Assembly (NCBI GenBank): GCA_036271855.1
Contig: DATAZV010000456.1
Span: 1-8,393 of the forward strand
DNA: 8,393 nt
Source: JAQGMJ01 sp036271855
GTDB lineage: Bacteria > Pseudomonadota > Gammaproteobacteria > Burkholderiales > JAEUOS01
Reading direction: 5' to 3'
Shown here: positions 1 to 5,534 of the stretch, piece after piece
Layout of the letters: each line of letters starts with the position of its first letter
Numbering within the stretch: the first letter of the stretch is position 1
The notes under the pieces: model-generated
Seen by the model: only the letters and a program-made list of their open reading frames with translations
What the model was told of the DNA's origin: nothing
Databases searched by the model: none
Program-made: the position numbers and the translations under genes

Positions 1-318
1 ATCATCGGCGGCATGCTGTTCGGCCTGTCGCGCAAAACGGCCACCGAGTTTTCGTTTTTTCTGGCTGTCCCGACCCTGGTGGCGGCCACCCTTTACTCGC
101 TATACAAGGAACGCCACCTGCTGGTGGCGGCCGACTGGGGCCTGTGGCTGGTGGGCGCGGCGACGGCCTTCATCAGCGCCTTTATTTGCGTGCGCTGGCT
201 GATCCGCTACATCTCGGGCCACGACTTCAAGCCCTTCGCCTGGTACCGCATCGCCTTCGGCCTGGTGGTGCTGGCCACCGCCTTGTTCCATTGGGTCGAA
301 TGGAGCGACGCGGCCTAG
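1..318 (+). CDS. uppP: Undecaprenyl-diphosphatase, C-terminal part
   Basis: This is the last 105 codons of UppP (BacA), open at the window edge, ending at TAG 316-318. UppP is an integral inner-membrane enzyme that dephosphorylates undecaprenyl diphosphate to recycle the lipid carrier for peptidoglycan and other envelope polymers. The fragment opens in the second conserved motif: GxSR followed by TEFSFFLAVP. The Arg in LSRK (fragment residue 11) matches the catalytic Arg of the family (Arg174 in E. coli, known from the literature). Three hydrophobic segments follow, at about residues 17-34, 39-60 and 78-95. The family is normally about 265-280 residues, so the N-terminal 60 percent with the glutamate-rich motif lies outside. 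It converges with the thiS-thiG-trmB cluster. No T-run terminator is visible in its own direction. The family call is secure. Confidence 0.95.
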   Translation: MIGGMLFGLSRKTATEFSFFLAVPTLVAATLYSLYKERHLLVAADWGLWLVGAATAFISAFICVRWLIRYISGHDFKPFAWYRIAFGLVVLATALFHWVEWSDAA

Positions 319-324
319 GGCAAT

Positions 325-351
325 AAAAAAGGGGAGCCCTGGAGGCTCCCC
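325..351 (-). terminator. Rho-independent terminator for the minus-strand cluster
   Basis: There is a perfect 8-bp stem, GGGGAGCC at 331-338 with GGCTCCCC at 344-351, around a 5-nt loop. On the minus strand it is followed by six T residues (330-325, seen as AAAAAA on the plus strand). No T-run follows on the plus side, so it should stop transcripts coming from the DUF1311 gene, not uppP. Confidence 0.85.
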
Positions 352-354
352 TGT

Positions 355-399
355 CCGGCCTGCTTGCAGGCCCTTGCATCGGGCCTGCAGTCTGGCCGG
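355..399. repeat. Long imperfect inverted repeat beside the stop codon
   Basis: An inner perfect 9-bp stem, TGCAGGCCC (365-373) with GGGCCTGCA (381-389), loop TTGCATC, is extended by an outer CCGGCC (355-360) with GGCCGG (394-399) across a small mismatched internal loop. It begins one base after the stop codon of the minus-strand gene and precedes the T-run terminator. It may stabilise the mRNA 3' end or assist termination; the role is inferred. Confidence 0.6.
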
Positions 400-400
400 C

Positions 401-964
401 TTACTTCTTCGCCGGTGCGGCGGGCGGCGGCGCGCCGGGCGGCGGCGGAGCGCCGGCACCGGGGGGCGCCCCTTTTTCGCTCAGCGCCAGGGCCAGGCCT
501 TCCATGTCGAGGGCGCGCTTGATGGTGCGGTCGAGCATGCACTGGGCGTTGTTGGCGTTGTCGATCGGCGAACCCTTGGGGTCGGCAAAAAAGACGCATT
601 CGACGTCGCGGAAGCGGCGCCAGGCGACGTTGGCCTCATCCAGGCGTTTCTTTTCGGCCGCGTTCAGGCCCTTGTCGACGCGCTGGGTGCCGCTGGTGAT
701 CTTGGCTTCCTGCCGCTTGATTTCGGCGACGAAGCAGGCGGTGGCGGTGGCGGGGTCGGGCGGCGCCTTGGCGGCCTGGGCGGCGTCCTGCACTTTCTGG
801 ACGCAAGCGTGGAATTCCTTGGTCAGCGGGTCGGGCATGTTGGGCTGGACGACACCGCTCTGAGGCGCGCCGGGCGCGGGCGGCGGCACTTTCAGTTGCG
901 CCTGCGCGCTGCCGGCGGCGAACAGGGCCGCCAGCAGGAGGGAAGCCGGGGTGAGAATTTTCAT
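401..964 (-). CDS. Secreted LprI/DUF1311-like protein with proline-rich tail
   Basis: The 187-aa product starts with a clear signal peptide: MKIL, a hydrophobic stretch to about residue 18, and an AQA cleavage site near residue 23, so it should be periplasmic or secreted. Residues about 47-160 resemble the DUF1311 domain (lysozyme-inhibitor LprI N-terminal family), with the typical AWRRFRDVEC (114-123), a short loop and C142 followed by an R-rich helix. Four cysteines (54, 77, 123, 142) could form two disulfides. Proline-rich stretches flank the domain: 27-46, and a tail 166-187 of Pro, Gly and Ala ending in KK. It is the last gene of the cluster, 30 nt after trmB, with a weak purine-rich AGAGAA before ATG 964. 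Function is not known; the family name rests on a mycobacterial lysozyme inhibitor and need not apply here. Confidence 0.75.
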   Translation of the reverse strand: MKILTPASLLLAALFAAGSAQAQLKVPPPAPGAPQSGVVQPNMPDPLTKEFHACVQKVQDAAQAAKAPPDPATATACFVAEIKRQEAKITSGTQRVDKGLNAAEKKRLDEANVAWRRFRDVECVFFADPKGSPIDNANNAQCMLDRTIKRALDMEGLALALSEKGAPPGAGAPPPPGAPPPAAPAKK

Positions 965-994
965 GTTGTTCTCTTGGGTAAGGTGGAGGGTAAA

Positions 995-1741
995 TCAGGG
1001 CTTGCGGGCGAATACTACATCCCAGACGCCATGGCCGAGTTTCAGGCCGCGATTCTCGAATTTGGTGACCGGGCGATAGGCCGGGCGCTCGGCGTAACCG
1101 GCGGCGCCCGCGGCATTGGCCACCGTGTTGATCAACTGCGGTTCGGCGGACAGCACTTCGAGCATCTGCTGGGCGTAATGCTCCCAGTCGGTGGCGCAAT
1201 GCAGGATGCCGCCGGGCGCCAGGCGCGAGGCCAGCAGCTTCACAAACGCCGGCTGGATCAGGCGCCGCTTGTGGTGCCGCGCCTTCGGCCAGGGGTCGGG
1301 GAAGAAAATGTGGATGCCCGCCAGGGTGTCGGGGGCGATCATCCGCTGCGCCACCTCCACCGCATCGTGCTGGACGATGCGCAGGTTGGACAGCCGCTTT
1401 TCGGCGATCAGCTTGAGCAGGGCGCCGACGCCGGGGGCGTGCACTTCGAGGCCGAGAAAGTTTTTTTCCGGCGCCGCCTCGGCAATCCGCGCCGAAGTCT
1501 CGCCCATGCCGAAGCCGATTTCCAGGATGGTGGGTGCGTCGCGGCCAAAGGCGGCGGCCAGGTCCAGTACCTCGGCCTTGTAAGGGATGCCGTAGACCGG
1601 CAGCAGGGTGGCAAGCGCCAGTGTCTGCGCCGGCGACATGCGGCCCTGGCGCAGGACGAAGCTGCGGATCGACTGGGTGGTCAGGCGCGGCGCCGGTTCC
1701 GCGGGTGGTTCCGGCGCAGCGCCATCAGGGGTGTTTTGCAT
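995..1741 (-). CDS. trmB: tRNA (guanine-N7-)-methyltransferase
   Basis: This 248-aa SAM-dependent enzyme methylates G46 in the variable loop of tRNAs to m7G, in the cytoplasm. The Rossmann-fold motifs are in order: IRSFVLRQGRMS (25-36), SAM motif I EIGFGMG (74-80), HAPGVG (101-106), FPDPWPK (147-153) with HHKRR (156-160), ATDW (183-186) and the C-terminal TKFENRG (226-232) with GHGVWD. All are family hallmarks and length is usual. ATG 1741 is the only in-frame start codon between the thiG stop and the conserved IRSF motif. No Shine-Dalgarno sequence is visible before it; instead two GC-rich hairpins fill the 65-nt gap after thiG. It is followed 30 nt later by the DUF1311 gene, so probably cotranscribed. 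Residues 1-22 are Pro/Ala-rich and look disordered. Confidence 0.95.
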   Translation of the reverse strand: MQNTPDGAAPEPPAEPAPRLTTQSIRSFVLRQGRMSPAQTLALATLLPVYGIPYKAEVLDLAAAFGRDAPTILEIGFGMGETSARIAEAAPEKNFLGLEVHAPGVGALLKLIAEKRLSNLRIVQHDAVEVAQRMIAPDTLAGIHIFFPDPWPKARHHKRRLIQPAFVKLLASRLAPGGILHCATDWEHYAQQMLEVLSAEPQLINTVANAAGAAGYAERPAYRPVTKFENRGLKLGHGVWDVVFARKP

Positions 1742-1751
1742 CGGGTTGGAA

Positions 1752-1800
1752 GCGCGGCCTGGGCCGCGCGGCAGAGGGCTTGGGCGCCGGCGCGGCGCCC
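1752..1800. repeat. Two tandem GC hairpins between thiG and trmB
   Basis: GGGCGCC (1782-1788) pairs with GGCGCCC (1794-1800) around a 5-nt loop, and GCGCGGCC (1752-1759) is separated by 2 nt from its complement GGCCGCGC (1762-1769). Both lie in the 65-nt gap between the thiG stop and trmB ATG, and neither has a T-run. They could protect the upstream message from 3' decay or restrict ribosome entry at trmB; these roles are inferred. Confidence 0.6.
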
Positions 1801-1806
1801 GCCGCT

Positions 1807-2616
1807 TCAAGCGCCCTTGGCGGCGATCATGCCGCTGGTGGGCGAGGAGGGAGTGGCGGAGTAGAGCTTGCGCGGCATGCGCCCGGCGAGAAAGGCTTCG
1901 CGACCGGCCTGCACCGCCTTGCCCATGGCGCTGCCCATCAGCACGGGATTTTTGGCGCCGGCGATGGCAGTATTCATCAGCACGCCGTCGCAGCCGAGTT
2001 CCATGGCGATGGCCGCATCGGAGGCGGTGCCGACACCGGCATCGACGATCACCGGCACGTTGGCTTTTTCGATGATCAGCGACAGGTTCCACGGGTTCAG
2101 GATGCCCATGCCCGAGCCGATCAGCGAAGCCAGCGGCATCACGGCAACACAGCCGATCTCCTCCAGTTGCTTGGCCATGATCGGGTCGTCGCTGCAATAC
2201 ACCATCACGTGAAAGCCATCCGCCACCAGGGTTTTGGCGGCCGCCAGGGTCTCGATCATGTTCGGATACAGGGTGTGCGGATCGCCCAGCACTTCGAGCT
2301 TGACCAGGCTGTGGCCGTCGAGCAGTTCGCGCGCCAGGCGCAGGGTGCGCACCGCGTCGTCGGCCGTGTAGCAGCCGGCGGTGTTGGGCAGCATGGTGAA
2401 CTGGGCGGGCGGCAGGAAGTCCAGCAGCGAAGGCTCGCCGGCGGTCTGGCCGATGTTGACGCGGCGCACCGCGACGGTGACGATTTGCGAACCGGAAGCG
2501 TCGATCGCGGCGCGGGTCTCGGCGAAGTCCTTGTACTTGCCGGTGCCCACCAAGAGGCGCGAGCTATACACCTTGCCGGCGATTTCGAAGGGTTTGTCCT
2601 TGAGTTGCATGTCCAT
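1807..2616 (-). CDS. thiG: Thiazole synthase ThiG
   Basis: The 269-aa product is the TIM-barrel thiazole synthase of thiamine biosynthesis. It joins 1-deoxy-D-xylulose 5-phosphate, dehydroglycine and sulfur from ThiS thiocarboxylate to make the thiazole phosphate ring. Seen in the sequence: SRLLVGTGKY (19-28), VAVRRVN (48-54), NTAGCYTADDAVR (78-90), the Schiff-base lysine K106 in LVKLEVLGD, PLASLIGSG (161-169), VDAGVGTASDAA (191-202) and MNTAIAGAKNP (214-224). Length is normal for the family. The start chosen is ATG 2616, because GAGGTGA lies 5 nt upstream; a second in-frame ATG at 2610 is too far from it. It sits 65 nt after thiS, its sulfur-carrier partner, and 65 nt before trmB. No thiO, thiE or thiC is beside it, although these often adjoin in proteobacteria. 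Confidence 0.96.
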   Translation of the reverse strand: MDMQLKDKPFEIAGKVYSSRLLVGTGKYKDFAETRAAIDASGSQIVTVAVRRVNIGQTAGEPSLLDFLPPAQFTMLPNTAGCYTADDAVRTLRLARELLDGHSLVKLEVLGDPHTLYPNMIETLAAAKTLVADGFHVMVYCSDDPIMAKQLEEIGCVAVMPLASLIGSGMGILNPWNLSLIIEKANVPVIVDAGVGTASDAAIAMELGCDGVLMNTAIAGAKNPVLMGSAMGKAVQAGREAFLAGRMPRKLYSATPSSPTSGMIAAKGA

Positions 2617-2620
2617 TGCG

Positions 2621-2627
2621 TCACCTC
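2621..2627 (-). promoter_or_regulatory. Strong ribosome binding site of thiG
   Basis: On the minus strand the sequence reads CACGAGGTGACGCA just before ATG 2616; the core is GAGGTGA. It decides between two in-frame ATGs 6 nt apart. A 6-bp hairpin (CCGCCG 2631-2636 with CGGCGG 2644-2649) ends only a few bases upstream. Confidence 0.75.
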
Positions 2628-2681
2628 GTGCCGCCGACGAATCCGGCGGATTGTATATTGGGGTCCAGCTGTTGCGGCGCG

Positions 2682-2885
2682 TCAGCCGCCGCCCACGGCC
2701 ACCACGATCTCCAGGCGGTCGCCGGGGGAAAGCGGGGTCTCGGCGTGGCGGCTTTTCGGCACGATCTCGCCGTTGCATTCCACCGCCAGTCGCTTGCCGG
2801 TGAGCTGCATCTGCTCCAGCAGGGCACTCACGGTGGCGGGCGCGGCGAGGCGGCGGGTTTCGCCGTTGACCAGGATATCGATCAC
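2682..2885 (-). CDS. thiS: Sulfur carrier protein ThiS
   Basis: A 67-aa ubiquitin-like (beta-grasp) protein that carries sulfur as a C-terminal thiocarboxylate and delivers it to ThiG. It has the usual ThiS pattern: ILVNGE near the N-terminus, TVSALLEQM (18-26), LAVECNGEIVP (33-43), LSPGDRLEIVVAVGGG (52-67) with the obligatory terminal Gly-Gly. Length is typical. The start is GTG 2885: no in-frame ATG or other start codon lies closely upstream and the N-terminal strand begins immediately. No clear Shine-Dalgarno is visible before it. It is the first gene of the minus-strand cluster, followed by thiG. I see no TPP (THI-box) riboswitch; only 79 nt separate it from the upstream acyltransferase gene. 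Confidence 0.93.
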   Translation of the reverse strand: MIDILVNGETRRLAAPATVSALLEQMQLTGKRLAVECNGEIVPKSRHAETPLSPGDRLEIVVAVGGG

Positions 2886-2964
2886 GTTGGGGAAAGGGTT
2901 GATAACAGGTTTTATTGCCGGGCAGGGAACAATTCTCCCGCAGGCGCTAGTTTATCGGATACCG

Positions 2965-4140
2965 TCAAGCCGCGATCCGACATAGGTCAAGCGCCGGCTC
3001 GCGGCGCAGGCGCCGGTCGCGCCATTGCATGAAGGGCTTTTCCCAGCATAAATGGAGCAACGCCGCCAACAGGAGGGACAGGCTCCAAAAGCCGAGATAC
3101 ATCATGGCGCTGCCGAAGGCCGCGGGCTGGACCGGCAGGTAGAAATAGGCCAGGCGCGGCAGCACGTTCATCAGCACCAGGTTGAAATGCACCAGGTAGA
3201 GACCGTAGGCGAGCGTGCTGAACAGGCGGACAAACCGGTAGGCCGGGCCGCTGCCCGTGTGCAGCGCGCTCAAGGCCGGCAGCAGCAGCAGGAAGCCGGC
3301 GCAATCCAGGCTCAGGTAGGCGTAGTTCATGTACCAGGCCGGATCGAAAGCGGTGAGCAGGAGCCTTTGCGCAATCAGCAGCGCGATCCCGGCGGCAAAG
3401 GCGGTGCGTGCGTGGCGCTGCCAGAGCCGGGGGCGGAAGGTATGCAGCCAGGCGCCCAGCACGCCGAAAGCCGGCGCGTCCATGCGCACGAGCACGATTT
3501 TGCGCAGCCAGAGGTCCCAGTCAGGCGTCGCGATGCCGTGCGCGCCGGCCAGGCTTGCGCGGAACAGCGGGGCGCCCACCAGGCACAGCGCCGCCCAGGC
3601 CAGCAGCAGCCGGTCGCGCGGCAGCCTGGGCCACAGGCGCGCCGCAATCAGGGGCGGCAGCGGCAGCAAGAGGTAGAACCATTCCTCGACGGCCAGGCTC
3701 CAGGCTTCGCCGAAAAAGCCGGGATGCGGCCAGGCGAGGTTTTGCACGAAGAATATGTAGTCCGGCAATCGCACCGGCGGCGGCTGCCCGCCGCGCACGG
3801 CGATGAAATAGACGAGCACGAGAACCAGGTAGTAAGCCGGCAGGGTACGCAACCAGCGCCGCAGCCAGAAATCCAGCGCTTCGCGCAGGCCGAATTCGGG
3901 CTGCGTGACCCGGCGCAGCAGCAGCATGCCGATGAGATAGCCACTGAGCACGAAAAACATCGAGACACCATCCGGTACGGCAGTGAGCACCTTGCACAGC
4001 GCCGGATAGCCGTCCAGCAGCAATGAGCTGTGCAGGAACAGGACGCACAGGATGGCGCAGGCGCGCAGGATGTCGAGACCGTAGATACGCTGGCTGGCCG
4101 GGGCGAATGAAGGGGGGCTGCGGGGTGGCGGGCTGGCCAT
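2965..4140 (-). CDS. Membrane acyltransferase, family 3 (OafA/YrhL type)
   Basis: The 391-aa product is a polytopic inner-membrane protein with about ten hydrophobic segments and the acyltransferase-3 signature: IYGLDILRACAI (19-30) with R26 and H37 in the R-X10-H spacing, VSMFFVLSGYLIG (59-71), and EAWSLAVEEWFYLL (145-158). Such enzymes transfer acetyl or other acyl groups from the cytoplasm to surface sugars such as O-antigen, exopolysaccharide or Nod factor. The acceptor cannot be told from sequence, and no glycan genes are nearby. There is no C-terminal SGNH domain, so it is the short form. The N-terminal 17 residues are Pro/Ser-rich. ATG 4140 lacks an obvious ribosome binding site. It is divergent from the DUF72 gene and lies 79 nt upstream of thiS on the same strand; read-through into thiS is possible, as no good terminator lies between. 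Confidence 0.9.
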   Translation of the reverse strand: MASPPPRSPPSFAPASQRIYGLDILRACAILCVLFLHSSLLLDGYPALCKVLTAVPDGVSMFFVLSGYLIGMLLLRRVTQPEFGLREALDFWLRRWLRTLPAYYLVLVLVYFIAVRGGQPPPVRLPDYIFFVQNLAWPHPGFFGEAWSLAVEEWFYLLLPLPPLIAARLWPRLPRDRLLLAWAALCLVGAPLFRASLAGAHGIATPDWDLWLRKIVLVRMDAPAFGVLGAWLHTFRPRLWQRHARTAFAAGIALLIAQRLLLTAFDPAWYMNYAYLSLDCAGFLLLLPALSALHTGSGPAYRFVRLFSTLAYGLYLVHFNLVLMNVLPRLAYFYLPVQPAAFGSAMMYLGFWSLSLLLAALLHLCWEKPFMQWRDRRLRREPALDLCRIAA

Positions 4141-4154
4141 GGGAGCGGCTGTCT

Positions 4155-4160
4155 TAGAAT
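4155..4160 (+). promoter_or_regulatory. Candidate -10 box for the DUF72 gene
   Basis: TAGAAT matches the sigma-70 -10 consensus at five of six positions and would give a leader of about 30 nt before ATG 4196. No good -35 is seen at the right distance, so this is weak. It lies in the 55-nt gap shared with the divergent acyltransferase gene. Confidence 0.25.
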
Positions 4161-4195
4161 GTGCGCATTATCACGCAACCCGAGTGGGGCAAACG

Positions 4196-5032
4196 ATGGC
4201 AATGGCGCACCGCGTCCGAGTGGGCATCGGCGGCTGGGACTACGATCCCTGGCGCGAGACTTTCTATCCCGAGAAGCTGGCCAAGACCAGGCAGCTGCAA
4301 TACGCCAGCCGCCAGCTCACCGCCATCGAGGTCAACGGCACCTATTACCGCACCCAGAGCCCTTCCACCTACGCCAAATGGCGCGACGAGACACCGGAGG
4401 GCTTTGTCTTTTCGATGAAGGCGCTGCGCTACACCACCAACCGCCGCGTGCTGGCGGAGGCGGGCGAATCGGTGGGCAAGTTCCTCGCCAGCGGCATCAC
4501 CGAGCTGGGCGATAAACTCGGCCCCATCGTCTGGCAACTGGCGCCGACCAAAAAATTCGATGCGGACGATCTCGGCGCCTTTTTCAAGCTGCTGCCGGCG
4601 AAACAGGACGGCGTCGCCTTGCGCCACGTGCTGGACGCGCGTCATGAAAGCTTCATGTGCGCCGAGTACCTGGCGCTGGCGCGCAAGCACGGCGTGGCCA
4701 CCGTCTATACCGATTCGGACGAGTACCCATCGTTCGCGGACGTCACCGGCGATTTCATCTACGCGCGCCTGATGCGCTCGCAAGCCGGTGTCGCGACCGG
4801 TTATGCGAAAAAAGACCTGAAAACCTGGGCGGCGCGCGCCAAGGCCTGGGCGCAGGGCGGCGAACCCGGCGACCTCACGCGCGTCGGGGAAACCGGCAAA
4901 AAGGCCAAGGCGCGCGAGGTCTACCTCTATTTCATCAGTGCCGCCAAGGAACGCAACCCCGCCGCCGCGCGCGCGTTGCTGGCCGAACTGGGCCAGACCC
5001 CGCCCGAAGCCGACAAGAATCCGCGTCCCTGA
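4196..5032 (+). CDS. DUF72 (YecE-like) family protein
   Basis: The 278-aa protein matches the DUF72 family, a predicted TIM-barrel fold with no established reaction. Visible landmarks are RVGIGGWDYDPWRETFYPEK (7-26; family start GxSGWxY...FYP), the strand with AIEVNGTYYR (43-52), FVFSMKALRYTTNRR (70-84), GPIVWQLAPT (109-118), and the C-terminal EVYLYFISAAKERNPAAARA, which replaces the common YxYFNN stretch. Start: ATG 4196 follows a modest GTGGGG; ATG 4202 is equally possible, while an in-frame ATG at 4139 overlaps the divergent acyltransferase start and adds a non-conserved extension. It stands alone. A 7-bp hairpin starts within its stop codon. Family assignment is firm; cellular role is unknown. 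Confidence 0.88.
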   Translation: MAMAHRVRVGIGGWDYDPWRETFYPEKLAKTRQLQYASRQLTAIEVNGTYYRTQSPSTYAKWRDETPEGFVFSMKALRYTTNRRVLAEAGESVGKFLASGITELGDKLGPIVWQLAPTKKFDADDLGAFFKLLPAKQDGVALRHVLDARHESFMCAEYLALARKHGVATVYTDSDEYPSFADVTGDFIYARLMRSQAGVATGYAKKDLKTWAARAKAWAQGGEPGDLTRVGETGKKAKAREVYLYFISAAKERNPAAARALLAELGQTPPEADKNPRP

Positions 5033-5118
5033 CCTGAGTCATTCAGGTCGGGTCGGGCCACGCGCCTCGCCGGTTCCGCTTTGCGGTCCCCGGATCAGCC
5101 GGCGGCGATCGCCGGCTG
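5031..5118 (+). repeat. Two perfect hairpins after the DUF72 gene
   Basis: GACCTGA (5031-5037) pairs with TCAGGTC (5043-5049) and begins inside the stop codon; CAGCCGGCG (5096-5104) pairs with CGCCGGCTG (5110-5118). Neither is followed by a T-run, so they are not classical intrinsic terminators, though they could protect the mRNA 3' end. A weaker 6-bp stem, AATCCT/AGGATT, follows at about 5136-5153 before a short AATTTA. Confidence 0.5.
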
Positions 5119-5258
5119 CGGGGTGAAAAGTGACCGAATCCTTTACGCAGGATTAATTTACGTTCAGGCCCGGCGAGGCGCCTGCGCTTCCGTTAGGGTA
5201 GCGGTTGCAGAGAACGCAGCGCGCGTGGGCCAGCTGCATTGCTTTTGCCGGCATCTGT

Positions 5259-5287
5259 TTGGCGATCCCTCGCGTATGCACTACAAC
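5259..5287 (+). promoter_or_regulatory. Candidate sigma-70 promoter for the TPR gene leader
   Basis: TTGGCG (5259-5264) and TACAAC (5282-5287) each match consensus at four of six positions with the ideal 17-nt spacer. Start of transcription would fall near 5294, about 15 nt before the ATG at 5310 and some 235 nt before the TPR gene. Both boxes are imperfect. Confidence 0.3.
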
Positions 5288-5309
5288 GAATAAGAAAAAT
5301 GGAAGCAAC

Positions 5310-5534
5310 ATGCTCAATAAGAAGAGGCATCCCGGCCCCGCGGGTGTTGGCGGCCGGGTGTTCGTCCCCTTGCCCGCAAGGATTTGCCCCGCGGCCTTCG
5401 TAAAGGCCAGGCAGTTGACGCGTGCGGCGCGCGAGTTGAGCGCCGTCGATGCCGACGGCGCATCTCCTTGCAAGCCGGGTCTTTCCGCCCCTCTCGAACC
5501 GGACGCTGAAACTACCTTTCCGGGCCGGGCATGA
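5310..5534 (+). CDS. Possible 74-aa leader ORF overlapping the TPR gene start
   Basis: The ORF runs from ATG 5310, preceded by GGAAG with a 4-nt spacer, to TGA 5532-5534, which overlaps the ATG of the TPR gene as ATGA. The predicted product begins MLNKKRHPGP, is basic, Pro/Ala-rich, has two cysteines, and has no signal peptide or known domain. Third-position G+C is about 72 percent by my count and it uses AGG three times, so its codon use is less biased than the neighbouring genes. It may be a leader whose translation delivers ribosomes to the TPR start, or simply a random ORF in an untranslated leader. I do not recognise it. The ribosome site, candidate promoter and ATGA overlap favour translation; composition does not. 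Confidence 0.3.
   Translation: MLNKKRHPGPAGVGGRVFVPLPARICPAAFVKARQLTRAARELSAVDADGASPCKPGLSAPLEPDAETTFPGRA
5331..5461 (+). repeat. Series of four perfect inverted repeats in the TPR leader
   Basis: CCCGGCC (5331-5337) with GGCCGGG (5352-5358); CCTTGC (5368-5373) with GCAAGG (5376-5381); GGCCTT (5393-5398) with AAGGCC (5403-5408); GCGCCGTC (5440-5447) with GACGGCGC (5454-5461). They do not overlap and could form a row of four stem-loops in the RNA before the TPR gene. In GC-rich DNA 6-bp stems arise by chance; the 8-bp one is less expected. Confidence 0.45.

Larger units (their letters stand above)
5033..5530. other. 498-nt region without a secure gene
   Basis: This stretch between the DUF72 and TPR genes shows no recognisable protein. 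Reading from the left it holds two strong hairpins (5031-5118), a short AT-rich patch (5130-5160), a possible sigma-70 promoter (5259-5287), a 74-codon ORF of doubtful status (5310-5534), and four perfect inverted repeats inside that ORF. No known riboswitch class was recognised in it. Confidence 0.6.

Noticed and set aside
374..1864. A 496-codon open frame on the plus strand opposite the DUF1311 and trmB genes
   Set aside because: It is antisense to two recognisable genes, Gly/Arg-rich and without domain features; typical shadow of high third-position G+C.
1742..2197. Extended N-terminus for trmB reading through thiG in another frame
   Set aside because: That part is the antiparallel-frame shadow of thiG on the same strand, Arg-rich and not homologous to TrmB; ATG 1741 is the only start between the thiG stop and the conserved IRSF motif.
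2617..2778. Extended start for thiG upstream of ATG 2616
   Set aside because: It would overlap the end of thiS with an Arg-rich non-conserved leader, while a strong GAGGTGA lies just before ATG 2616.
2886..2964. Possible promoter or terminator between the acyltransferase gene and thiS
   Set aside because: TTGTTC and TAAAAC on the minus strand are only 12 nt apart, and the GGGA/TCCC stem is too short; neither is convincing.
5236..5249. 14-nt match CATTGCTTTTGCCG also present at 8249-8262
   Set aside because: The match does not extend in either direction and the second copy is within the small coding gene; it is probably chance.
5205..5309. Extension of the leader ORF back to a TTG at 5205
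   Set aside because: The TTG lacks a ribosome site and lies upstream of the candidate promoter; ATG 5310 has GGAAG before it.
5153..5311. A minus-strand 52-aa ORF with a hydrophobic start and a CVLC motif in the intergenic region
   Set aside because: It looks superficially like a small membrane protein, but there is no ribosome site before its ATG, no terminator after it, and the candidate promoter and coupled ORF favour the other strand.
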